Shown one piece after another: positions 7,687-15,920 of a stretch of DNA of 64,000 nt (positions are counted from its first letter, which is position 1; each line of letters starts with the position of its first letter). Where the stretch lies: contig DASWIX010000055.1 in the NCBI GenBank assembly GCA_036397455.1, forward strand, positions 21,381 through 85,380, written 5' to 3'. The position numbers were made by a program, and so were the translations under genes. The DNA is from JADFNB01 sp036397455 (GTDB taxonomy: Bacteria; Gemmatimonadota; Gemmatimonadetes; Gemmatimonadales; GWC2-71-9). Under the pieces are notes generated by a model. That model made no database searches, had not been told where the DNA came from, and worked only from the letters and a program-made list of their open reading frames with translations.

Positions 7687-8984
7687 TCCGCGTCGTCATC
7701 GTCGGGGCCGGGGCGCGGGGCAACCGGGTGTTTGCCGACCTCATCGCGCGCTACGACACAGGATTCGAGGTCGTGGGGGTCGTCGAGCCGGTCGAGGCGA
7801 AGCGGCGAGCGTTCCAGCAGCGCTGCCGCGTGCCGGATACACGCGCCCACGCATCGATCGAGGCGTTCCTGGACACGCCCCGCTACGCGGACATCGTGTT
7901 CATTTGCACGCTCGACCCGACGCATTACGAGTTGTGTCGGGCCGTGTCGCAGGGTGGGTATGACGTGCTACTCGAGAAGCCGATCGCCACGAACCTGCCG
8001 GACTGCCTGGCCTTGCTCGACGTCGAGGCGCAGTGCCGAAACCGTATCCTCGTGGCGCACGTGCTTCGCTACGCGCCATTCTTCCAGACGGTCAAAGCAA
8101 TCATCGGGTCGGGCCGATTCGGGGCGGTGCGCGACATCCAACTGGCCGAACACATCGGACACTGGCACTACGCGCATTCGTACGTTCGTGGCAGCTGGAA
8201 CCGCGTCGATCGGTGTGCTCCGATCATCCTCACCAAGTGCTCGCACGATCTCGATCTCCTGCCGTGGTTGGTGGGGGAACGCGTGACCGCCGTGGCCTCC
8301 ACGGGTGGTTTGACCTCGTTTCGGCGGGAGAATGCGCCGCCGGGCTCCGCCGAGCGATGCGTGGATTGCGGACTCGCGGCCACATGCATCTACGACGCCA
8401 CGCGGTTTTACGTGAACGATCGCGCCGGCTGGCCGCATGATGTCATCGCGCCCCCGCCGGATTCGATCGAGGCGCGGCGCGACGCGGTGGCGACCGGCCC
8501 GTACGGTCGCTGTGTCTGGCGCTGCGACAACGACGTCTGCGACCACCAAACGGTGACGCTGGAGTTTGCGTCCGGGCTCCACGCCACGCTGGGCATGCAC
8601 GCAAATACCGCGGACAACTCGCGGCGCATCACGGTGTTGTTCGACGAGGCGGAAGTGACCGGGGAGCTCTATCGCCACCAGCTGTCGGTCTCGAAGTTCA
8701 CCGGCATGCCGGACGTGGAGGACATCGAGGTCGTGCCGTTGCCCGATTTGCGGGATCGACACGGCGGAGGTGACCTCGGATTGCTCCTGGCGTTGCGCGA
8801 CTCGTTGAACGGGGGAGGAGACCGGGAGATCCTGACCTCGCTGCGTAGCTCGGTGTTGAGCCACGTACTGGCGTTTCTGGCGGAGGACTCGCGTGGAGCA
8901 AACGCCGTGAAAATTCCGCTGTCGGAATCGTTCGTCCCCGATCCCCTGCTCGATGGAGCGCGGATCGGCGGCGGCGCCGACTGA
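7683..8984 (+). CDS. Gfo/Idh/MocA-family NAD(P)-dependent oxidoreductase
   Basis: 433 residues starting at a GTG that overlaps the symporter stop (GTGA). The N-terminal Rossmann motif is VVIVGAGARGN (residues 3-13). The family lysine is in LLEKPIAT near residue 100. The C-terminal domain contains two cysteine groups (CVDCGLAATC and RCVWRCDNDVC) that are shared by one sugar-oxidoreductase subgroup and may bind zinc. It is the last gene of the MarR-phosphatase-synthase-symporter operon and probably oxidises a sugar or polyol imported or made by it. Substrate is not determinable here. Confidence 0.85.
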   Translation: MIRVVIVGAGARGNRVFADLIARYDTGFEVVGVVEPVEAKRRAFQQRCRVPDTRAHASIEAFLDTPRYADIVFICTLDPTHYELCRAVSQGGYDVLLEKPIATNLPDCLALLDVEAQCRNRILVAHVLRYAPFFQTVKAIIGSGRFGAVRDIQLAEHIGHWHYAHSYVRGSWNRVDRCAPIILTKCSHDLDLLPWLVGERVTAVASTGGLTSFRRENAPPGSAERCVDCGLAATCIYDATRFYVNDRAGWPHDVIAPPPDSIEARRDAVATGPYGRCVWRCDNDVCDHQTVTLEFASGLHATLGMHANTADNSRRITVLFDEAEVTGELYRHQLSVSKFTGMPDVEDIEVVPLPDLRDRHGGGDLGLLLALRDSLNGGGDREILTSLRSSVLSHVLAFLAEDSRGANAVKIPLSESFVPDPLLDGARIGGGAD

Positions 8985-9365
8985 CGGCGACCCACGCCGC
9001 CGGCCGCGAGCCCGGGCCCGCCAGCGACCACTTCGTGGGGGGGGGGCGGCGGCCCTGCCATTCGCGCTTACGCTGCACAACAGCGACTGCGTGTCTGTAC
9101 CTTGCTGATTCTCGCCGCCCCCCATCGTCGGGTTGGCGTACGGCGTGGGTCAGGGACTGGGCGTGCACCTCGGGAACGGCATGCCGCCGTGCTCGGCTTC
9201 GGCGCAGGATTGGCCGCCACCATCCGGACCGAGGTTCGCACGAGCCAACCGTGACCACCCGCGGCTACCCCGGTGGCGACACGGGGATCGGGGAGGTCGA
9301 ACCCATCTCGGTCGGTCCCACCCACTTCAGATTCAGCACCACCTGCACGAGCACCAGTGTGAACC
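8985..9365. other. rearranged intergenic segment
   Basis: 381 bases without a supported gene. It begins with a G-run (ten G from about 9037). On the minus strand, from about 9420 down to a TAG near 9266, a frame reads GLIDAGPLVSAWFTLVLVQV and then VLNLKW, which looks like the hydrophobic C-terminal tail of a membrane protein whose remainder is missing. The fragment meets the truncated sigma-54 activator head to tail near 9395, so this looks like a recombination junction. Confidence 0.35.
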
Positions 9366-10256
9366 ATGCGCTCACCAGCGGCCCGGCGTCGATCAGCCCG
9401 CGCGGCGACGGACTCCACCGTGGTGATCCGCGGCGAGAGCGGGAGCGGCAAGGAGCTGGTTGCCCGGGCGATCCACGCCCACTCCCCGCGCCGCTTCTTT
9501 CCCATGGTCACGGTGAACTGCGGATCGCTTGCCGAATCGTTGCTCGAGAGCGAGCTGTTCGGGCACGAGAAAGGCGCGTTCACCGGGGCACAGTACCGCC
9601 GCAAAGGTCGCATCGAACTGGCCGACAACGGCACCCTGTTTCTCGACGAAATCGGGGACATCAGTCCCAAGACCCAGATCGACCTCTTGCGGGTGATCGC
9701 GAGCAAGCGGTTCACGCGCCTTGGCGGGACGCAGGAGATCGCGTCGGACTTCAGGCTGGTGTGCGCCACGAACCGCGACCTGGAGCGGTTGGTCGCGGAC
9801 GGGGTGTTCCGCGAGGACCTGTTTTACCGGATCAACGTCTTTGCGATCGAGGTCCCCCCGCTGCGGGAGCGCGCGGAGGACATCCTGCCACTCGCGCGGC
9901 ACTTCGTGGAGCATTATGCGCGCGCCATGGGCAGGCGCGCGCCCGCCTTGTCGGCGGAGGTGGAAACGCTGCTGCCGCAGCATCGCTGGCCGGGGAACGT
10001 CCGCGAATTGGAGAACGCAATCGAGCGCGCGATGGTGGTCGGTGGCGGGGACGTGATCTCGCCCCCGGATCTGCCCCTGGCCGTACACCCGGCGGACGGT
10101 GAGCCGCCATCCCAGTCACTCGAGGCGATCGAGCGGGCTCACATCGCGCGCGTCCTCAAGGAGCACGACGGGAACGTCACCCAATCGGCCCGGCTCCTCG
10201 GGATCGACCGGGCGACGCTGTATAACAAGATTCGCCGATACGAACTCAGGCGGTAG
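9366..10256 (+). CDS. sigma-54-dependent activator, N-terminally truncated
   Basis: 296 residues holding the AAA+ domain and Fis-type HTH of an NtrC-class activator. Walker A is GESGSGKE (23-30), the sigma-54-contact loop GAFTGA is at 70-75, Walker B LFLDEIGD at 91-98, the arginine-finger region near FREDLFYRINVF, and WPGNVRELENAIERA near 205. The C-terminal HTH (QSARLLGIDRATLYNKIRRY) ends the protein. The receiver or sensor domain and the first strand of the AAA+ domain are missing: family similarity begins only at about residue 11, and the preceding DNA does not continue it. It may be a constitutive orphan or a pseudogene. Archaemetzincin follows 3 bases later. Confidence 0.8.
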   Translation: MRSPAARRRSARAATDSTVVIRGESGSGKELVARAIHAHSPRRFFPMVTVNCGSLAESLLESELFGHEKGAFTGAQYRRKGRIELADNGTLFLDEIGDISPKTQIDLLRVIASKRFTRLGGTQEIASDFRLVCATNRDLERLVADGVFREDLFYRINVFAIEVPPLRERAEDILPLARHFVEHYARAMGRRAPALSAEVETLLPQHRWPGNVRELENAIERAMVVGGGDVISPPDLPLAVHPADGEPPSQSLEAIERAHIARVLKEHDGNVTQSARLLGIDRATLYNKIRRYELRR

Positions 10257-10259
10257 GCC

Positions 10260-10865
10260 GTGGCCGGCACGATCGCCCTGGTATATGTCAACGGCTACGT
10301 CCCCTCCTGGTCTGCCGATCTCGTCGCCGATGTCTCCTCGGCGTTTGCCGCACCGGTGATACCGGGTGAAGTCACGCTCGATCTCGCGCAGGCGTTCGCG
10401 CCGGAACGCCGGCAGTCGCATGCGACCCTGCTGCTCGCGGCGCTCATCCGGCAACGACCCGACAACGCCTCGATGATCGTCGGGCTGACCGCGGTCGACC
10501 TGTTCATACCCGTGCTCACGTTCGTGTTTGGGCAGGCGCAACTCGGCGGGCCCGGAGCCGTCGTGTCGACGTATCGGCTACGTAACACGTTCTATGGTCT
10601 GCCCGCCGATGACCGACTCCTGCGAGAGCGCGCCCGCAAGGAAGCCGTGCACGAACTCGGGCACGTCCATGGGCTCGTCCATTGTCCCGACTACCGCTGC
10701 GTCATGGCCGCGTCAACGAACATCGGTGAGGTCGATCTGAAAGGACCGACCTTCTGCACCGTATGCGCGGATGCGCTCAGGGCGGGTCGGGCGCGCCCGC
10801 TCGGGACCGCTGGAGCCGCTGCTCCTCCAGCCAGCGCGCGTACGCCCTGGGATGGTGTTCCTTGA
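10260..10865 (+). CDS. archaemetzincin-type zinc metalloprotease
   Basis: 201 residues from a GTG. The archaemetzincin signature is complete: HELGHVHGLVH (131-141) with catalytic E132 and zinc ligands H131, H135 and H141, then C142, C147, M149, and the distal pair C166 and C169 that build a second structural zinc site. No signal peptide is present, so the protein is probably cytoplasmic. Archaemetzincins are common in archaea and vertebrates and patchy in bacteria; their substrate is unknown. The last 89 bases overlap the convergent cytochrome b gene, and the proline/alanine-rich tail after residue 175 lies in that overlap and may not be functional. Confidence 0.85.
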   Translation: MAGTIALVYVNGYVPSWSADLVADVSSAFAAPVIPGEVTLDLAQAFAPERRQSHATLLLAALIRQRPDNASMIVGLTAVDLFIPVLTFVFGQAQLGGPGAVVSTYRLRNTFYGLPADDRLLRERARKEAVHELGHVHGLVHCPDYRCVMAASTNIGEVDLKGPTFCTVCADALRAGRARPLGTAGAAAPPASARTPWDGVP

Positions 10866-11508
10866 GGTGCCGCACGCTCATCTTCCCGTCGAGCCATACG
10901 CGGCTCATCGGGAAGACACCGGGTTTCAAGTGCACGTGATAGAGATGGAGCAGGATGATCGCGGTAAACGCGAGAACCGCCTCGTAGCCGTGAATCAGGA
11001 CCGCCACGTCGTATACCCACTTGGGAAACAGCCGTAGCACGAACTCGAAGAACCACATCGTGAGTCCGGTCACGATCATCACAATCGTTCCCCAGACCAC
11101 GGAGAGGTATTCGAACTTCTCGAAGGGGTCGAACTTGTCGTAGGGCGGCGGCTCGTCGACCTTCCCGAGCTGGTATCGGACAAAATGGACCAGATCGCGG
11201 AGATCCTGGAGTGTGGGCAACATGAACGTGAAGTCCCGGCGTCCCTCACGGGTCAACAGCGCCCAGCCCACGTGAAACAGCGACAGCCCGATCATCACCG
11301 CCCCGGCCAATCGATGGGCGAAGGTCCGGAAGGCGAATCCCCCCTCCACAACCCGCGGCCCAATGCCCGGAATCAGCAGGGGGAGACCGGTGATCAGCAG
11401 GACCGTCATCGTGACGATCAGGACATAGTGCTGCACCCGCGCCGCGATCGTGAATCGGACCACGTATAGCTGGTCGAGGTCGGGCTCGTACGGTTGCCAC
11501 TCAGCCAT
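10777..11508 (-). CDS. membrane cytochrome b (formate dehydrogenase gamma / b561 type)
   Basis: 243 residues with four hydrophobic segments near 27-47, 63-85, 134-158 and 166-192. Histidines placed to bind two b hemes lie at H27, H65, H79, H173, H188 and H191. The loop and tail (YDKFDPFEKFEYLSVVWG, later LKPGVFPMSRVWLDG) closely parallel the C-terminal part of the 19-heme fusion protein at 13006, so the two are paralogs. It overlaps the end of the 11-heme cytochrome gene by 8 bases and should act with it in passing electrons between the quinone pool and periplasmic hemes. Confidence 0.85.
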   Translation of the reverse strand: MAEWQPYEPDLDQLYVVRFTIAARVQHYVLIVTMTVLLITGLPLLIPGIGPRVVEGGFAFRTFAHRLAGAVMIGLSLFHVGWALLTREGRRDFTFMLPTLQDLRDLVHFVRYQLGKVDEPPPYDKFDPFEKFEYLSVVWGTIVMIVTGLTMWFFEFVLRLFPKWVYDVAVLIHGYEAVLAFTAIILLHLYHVHLKPGVFPMSRVWLDGKMSVRHLKEHHPRAYARWLEEQRLQRSRAGAPDPP

Positions 11509-12775
11509 CGTGGTGTCCCTTCCGCCGGGGGTCGACGACGCGGTGCCGGTACTGGTCGAGCGCGATGAGCGCCGCCCCGTACAGGACGATCCCGCCGACG
11601 ATCAGGGCGTAGAACCACTGGATGATCCACGCCAGCGTATTGATGTCCTCCCGGACAGACGTGACGTGCACACGCCCCATCGAGACGCCGCTCCCGATGC
11701 CCGGATGGCACCTGCCACACGTGGCCACCAGGTTGTTGGGGTTGATCGTCGAGAGCGAATCCGACGACGGCCGGATCTCGTGCGCGCCGTGGCAGCTCTC
11801 GCAGTTGGCCACAGTCAGCTCCCCGCTGGCCAGTGCCACCCCGTGAAACGACCCGCGGAACGAGGCCGCCCGCGCGGTCGGGAGATCATATTTTTCATTC
11901 AGGTCCTCCCGGTCGTGACAGGCGGCACAGGTTCGGGCGACATGGGTCGGGAACACGCCGGAACTCGTGTCGGTGATGGCGCTGACGGCGTGCTCACCGT
12001 GGCAGTCGGTACACGTCGGCACATCGCGATTGCCGGTCGTGAACTCCCGGCCGTGCACCCCGCGTGCCCACTGATTGCGCACACCGACGTGGCAACGCCC
12101 GCACGCGTCCGCCACTCCGTCGCGGTTCATGGGTGAAACCGAGTCTGCCACCTGTTCGATGCGGTGCGCTTCTCCTCCGATTCCGTGACAGTCGGTGCAC
12201 ACCGGCGCCACCGTGAGTCCCTTGGCGAGCAGGCCGCGGCCGTGCACGCTGTGCAGGTACGTTCGCACCATCTCCGTGTTTTCCTGCCCGAAGGTCGCCA
12301 TGCGCTCGGCGTCGGAGTGACAGGTCGCGCAGATCTCGAACTGGGTCATCCGGTAGACGCTCGACGCCGGATCCGTCGGATGCAGGATGTCGTGGCTCGT
12401 ATGGCAATCGGCGCAGGTGGCCGGAACGGCCCCGGAGCCGTTGAACGGGCGTCCGTGGACGCTCGCCGCCAGGTCGCGTGCCGCGTCCGCGTGGCATCGG
12501 CCGCAGGCGACCGGTTGTGCCGCGTCGTGCGGTACCGATGCGATGTCGCGGTGGCACGTCGTGCAGGTGATGCCCGCCGCACCGTGGACGGAATGGGCGT
12601 AGTGCGAGGGGTCGACCCGAACCCGCTCGGCGGCCGCCGAGTCGGGCGCCAGCCGCCGCAGCATGGCATTGCTCGCGTGACAGGCCGAGCAGTATTCCTG
12701 CGTGGTCGCCGTCCGGGCGAGGCAGACGACGAGGAGGGCCGGCACGACGAACGCCCCGACGGTCGATTTGGCCAT
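11501..12775 (-). CDS. 11-heme c-type cytochrome, membrane-anchored
   Basis: 424 residues. The start at 12775 is chosen because it gives a normal signal peptide (MAKSTVGAFVVPALLVVCLA), whereas a start at 12874 adds 33 residues without one. Eleven CXXCH motifs follow: CSACH, CTTCH, CGRCH, CADCH, CATCH, CTDCH, CGRCH, CTDCH, CAACH, CESCH and CGRCH. Repeating SVHG and YLHSVHG histidines between them resemble NrfA/OTR-like multiheme modules. A single membrane helix (IIQWFYALIVGGIVLYGAAL) lies near the C-terminus. It forms a unit with the downstream cytochrome b and is divergent from the 19-heme gene. Confidence 0.88.
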   Translation of the reverse strand: MAKSTVGAFVVPALLVVCLARTATTQEYCSACHASNAMLRRLAPDSAAAERVRVDPSHYAHSVHGAAGITCTTCHRDIASVPHDAAQPVACGRCHADAARDLAASVHGRPFNGSGAVPATCADCHTSHDILHPTDPASSVYRMTQFEICATCHSDAERMATFGQENTEMVRTYLHSVHGRGLLAKGLTVAPVCTDCHGIGGEAHRIEQVADSVSPMNRDGVADACGRCHVGVRNQWARGVHGREFTTGNRDVPTCTDCHGEHAVSAITDTSSGVFPTHVARTCAACHDREDLNEKYDLPTARAASFRGSFHGVALASGELTVANCESCHGAHEIRPSSDSLSTINPNNLVATCGRCHPGIGSGVSMGRVHVTSVREDINTLAWIIQWFYALIVGGIVLYGAALIALDQYRHRVVDPRRKGHHDG

Positions 12776-13005
12776 TGTTCGATGGTTCGGTCTCACGCCA
12801 GCTCCCGGGGCGGTTCGCGTCGTCGCGGGTGCCACACCCGAGCGGAAACTAAGGCGCCGCCGCACGGCCGCCACCGAATTTCCCGTGAGCGTTCCTTTAG
12901 GGACCGGGGGAGACGCCCCGAAGCGTGGTCGAGCGTTTACGGTGCCTTAACCGGTTTTTCACGGTTTGCCTGCTACATATCTTGGGGGAAGAGGTGGGGA
13001 GGTCG
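12776..13005. promoter_or_regulatory. divergent promoter region of the cytochrome cluster
   Basis: 230 bases separate the 11-heme gene (leftward) and the 19-heme fusion gene (rightward), so promoters for both must lie here. No clear -10/-35 pair or operator palindrome could be picked by eye. Purine-rich stretches GAGGT and GGGGAGG precede the GTG at 13006. Confidence 0.4.
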
Positions 13006-15888
13006 GTGAGGAACCGGATTCGGAAGGGCAACGTGCGGCAGGTGCTTGCAGGGGTCCTCCAGCGCTCGTGGCCGGCGTCGACGTGCGCCGCGTTGTGGTT
13101 CGTGCTCGGGTCTCCGGTCGCGATGGCGCAGACCGACGACACGTGCCTCGTGTGCCATGCCAATCCGTCGTTCTTCCAGTCCAAGCCCAACGCGGACGCG
13201 TTGGTCGTTACCCCTGCGGAGTTGGCGCGCTCGGTCCACGGGCAACGTGGCGTTGGGTGCGTGACCTGCCACGGCTCCCTCGCGTTTCCCCATCCCGCCG
13301 ACCGGTCACCGGTGACCTGCGGCGCCTGCCATACGCGCCAGGCACGGGAGCATGCACGGTCGCTGCACGGCCAGGCGACCGCCCGCGGCGATCCGCTGGC
13401 GCCGGAATGCGTCGATTGTCACGGGGTGCACGACGTGCAATCACACTCCGATCCCCGATCGCCCACGGCGGTGATGAACGTGCCGGCCCTGTGCGGTGAG
13501 TGCCATCACGAAGGGACCGCCGTCTCGCGCACCCGGAACATCCCGCAGGACCGCATCCTCGCGAATTACTCGTTGTCGATGCACGGCGAAGGGCTGTTCC
13601 GGCGCGGGTTGACGGTCACCGCCGTCTGCACGTCGTGCCACACGTCACACAATATCCTGCCGCACACCGATCCGGCCTCGAGCATTCACCACGACAACGT
13701 CGCCAAGACGTGCACGCAGTGCCACGCGCAGATCGAACAGGTCCATGTCCAGGTGATCGAAGGGCGGCTCTGGGAAGAGGATCCCAACCGCATTCCGGCC
13801 TGCGTCGATTGTCACTCACCGCACAAGATCCGCCGGGTGTTCTACGACGCCGGCGCCGCGAACCGCGATTGCCTGGGCTGCCACGGGGATCCGACGCTGC
13901 GTGGACTGGCGAACGGCGACAGCGTGTCGCTCTATGTGGATGCGGAGGCGTATGGCGCGGCGAGTCATGGAGGAACCGCGTGCGCGCAATGCCACGCGGA
14001 CGTGACGCCCGCCCTGGGCGTGGGCCGACGGATGTGTGCCACCTCGGTCGCCTCCAATGTGGACTGTGGTACCTGTCATGCGCTGCCGTCCGAAGACTAC
14101 GCGGCGAGTGTCCACGGCCGGCTTGCCGCCGAAGGCGACGTGGACGCGCCAACGTGCCTCGATTGTCACGACCACCACGTCACGACGCGGCGGACCTCGC
14201 CGGCCTCACCCACCTATCCGCGTAACGTCCCGGAGCTGTGCGCCCAGTGCCATCGGGCCGGTGAGGCGGCCGCGATACGGATGGATCCCGCGCACCAGCG
14301 CGTGGTTGCCGGTTACGAGATGAGCATCCACGGCACCGGTCTGATCGAGAGCGGCTTGGTGGTGACGGCCACCTGCTCGAACTGCCACACCGCGCACCGG
14401 GCGCTGCCCGCGTCCGATCCGGAGTCCTCGGTGAATCCGAGTCACGTCGCGACGACCTGCGGGATGTGCCACCACGGCATCGAGGAAAGGTTCCGCACGT
14501 CCGTCCACTGGCGCGACTCGACTGTCGCCGGCGAACGGGAATATCCGACGTGTGCCGACTGCCACACGTCGCACACGATCAGCCGCACCGATCGCGGCGA
14601 CTTCCGCCTGATGATGATGGACCAGTGTGGCCGGTGTCACGAGTCGGAGTCGGCGACGTTTTTCGACACGTTCCACGGGAAGGTGTCACGCCTGGGAGAC
14701 GCCGGGGCGGCGAAGTGCTACGATTGCCACGGCACGCACGATATCCTGCCCGTCACCGACCCGGCATCGACGCTGAGCCGAGCGAACATCCTCGGGACCT
14801 GCTCCCAATGTCATGCGGGAGCAAGTCGCCGTTTCACGGGATACTTGACGCACGCCACGCACCACGACCCCGCCAAGTACCCCTTCCTGTTCGTGACGTT
14901 CTGGGGGATGACGGCGCTGCTCGTCGGGACGCTCAGCTTCGCGTCGCTGCACACCCTCGGGTGGCTCTGGAGGCTGTCGCGGTCGCCCGAATACGCGCTG
15001 GGAACGTTCTGGCAGCGCCGCAGGGCCCGGCGGGCGGCTGGCGCCGACACGCCGGTGGCGGATACGAAGGTCTATCGCCGATTCACGGTGTTCCAGCGCA
15101 CGCTGCATCTCGTCATGCTGCTGAGCTTTTTCACCCTCGCCTTGACCGGGATGGCGTTGAAGTTTTCCTACATGGGATGGGCGCAGGCGTTCGCGGCAAC
15201 CCTCGGCGGTTTCGCCACGACGGGGGTGTTGCACCGCGTCGGTGCCATCACGCTGATGGGCGTGTTCTTCGTCCACTTGTGGGACGTGCGGCGCCAGAAA
15301 CAGGCGTCCGGCAAGACCTGGCTGCGGTTCATGACCTCTGAGAACTCGCTCATGTTCACTCTGAACGACCTCCACGAGTTCTGGGGTTCGGTCAAATGGT
15401 TCACCGGGCGTGGGCCGCGGCCGAACTACGGGCGCTATACCTACTGGGAGAAGTTCGACTACTTCGCGGTATTCTGGGGCATGTTCATCATCGGGTCGAC
15501 GGGCCTGCTGCTCTGGTTCCCCGAGTTCTTCACGCATGTGATCCCGGGATGGACCGTCAACATCGCCACGATTATCCACAGTGATGAGGCGCTGTTGGCG
15601 GTGGCGTTCATCTTCACCGTGCATTTCTTCAACACGCACTTCCGGCCGGACAAGTTCCCCATGGATCCGGTGATCTTCACCGGTCGGGTACCGGTGGAAG
15701 AACTGCGGCGAGACAAGCCTCGCGAATACGAGGCGTTGGTCGCGGCCGGCAAGCTGGATGACCATCTGGTGGACGACTACCCCGCGCGCGTCGAGCGCGG
15801 ATTCAAGATATTCGGATTCACCGCACTGGCGATCGGGGTGACGCTCATCGCCTTGATCGTCTACTCGATGCTGTTCGGGTACCGCTAG
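13006..15888 (+). CDS. 19-heme cytochrome c fused to cytochrome b
   Basis: About 960 residues from a GTG at 13006, preceded by purine-rich GGGGAGG and giving a signal peptide ending SPVAMAQ; an upstream GTG at 12925 is possible. The periplasmic part (residues about 45-605) carries nineteen CXXCH motifs, from CLVCH through CGECHH and CGMCHH to CSQCH, arranged as repeats with MHGEGL or IHGTGL and TSHNILPHTDPASS spacers. A five- to six-helix membrane part follows, with helices near 628, 701, 735, 815, 850 and 930 and histidine pairs for b heme. This second half is a paralog of the stand-alone cytochrome b at 10777. One polypeptide could therefore take electrons from quinol and deliver them to a long heme wire. 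It is followed by an outer-membrane barrel gene. Confidence 0.88.
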   Translation: MRNRIRKGNVRQVLAGVLQRSWPASTCAALWFVLGSPVAMAQTDDTCLVCHANPSFFQSKPNADALVVTPAELARSVHGQRGVGCVTCHGSLAFPHPADRSPVTCGACHTRQAREHARSLHGQATARGDPLAPECVDCHGVHDVQSHSDPRSPTAVMNVPALCGECHHEGTAVSRTRNIPQDRILANYSLSMHGEGLFRRGLTVTAVCTSCHTSHNILPHTDPASSIHHDNVAKTCTQCHAQIEQVHVQVIEGRLWEEDPNRIPACVDCHSPHKIRRVFYDAGAANRDCLGCHGDPTLRGLANGDSVSLYVDAEAYGAASHGGTACAQCHADVTPALGVGRRMCATSVASNVDCGTCHALPSEDYAASVHGRLAAEGDVDAPTCLDCHDHHVTTRRTSPASPTYPRNVPELCAQCHRAGEAAAIRMDPAHQRVVAGYEMSIHGTGLIESGLVVTATCSNCHTAHRALPASDPESSVNPSHVATTCGMCHHGIEERFRTSVHWRDSTVAGEREYPTCADCHTSHTISRTDRGDFRLMMMDQCGRCHESESATFFDTFHGKVSRLGDAGAAKCYDCHGTHDILPVTDPASTLSRANILGTCSQCHAGASRRFTGYLTHATHHDPAKYPFLFVTFWGMTALLVGTLSFASLHTLGWLWRLSRSPEYALGTFWQRRRARRAAGADTPVADTKVYRRFTVFQRTLHLVMLLSFFTLALTGMALKFSYMGWAQAFAATLGGFATTGVLHRVGAITLMGVFFVHLWDVRRQKQASGKTWLRFMTSENSLMFTLNDLHEFWGSVKWFTGRGPRPNYGRYTYWEKFDYFAVFWGMFIIGSTGLLLWFPEFFTHVIPGWTVNIATIIHSDEALLAVAFIFTVHFFNTHFRPDKFPMDPVIFTGRVPVEELRRDKPREYEALVAAGKLDDHLVDDYPARVERGFKIFGFTALAIGVTLIALIVYSMLFGYR

Positions 15889-15920
15889 GACAGGCGAGCT
15901 TTGGTGGAGGAGATCGCAAC

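Noticed and set aside
8985..9365. Possible sigma-54 promoter near the truncated activator
   Set aside because: No TGGCAC-N5-TTGCA type site was found by eye in this segment.
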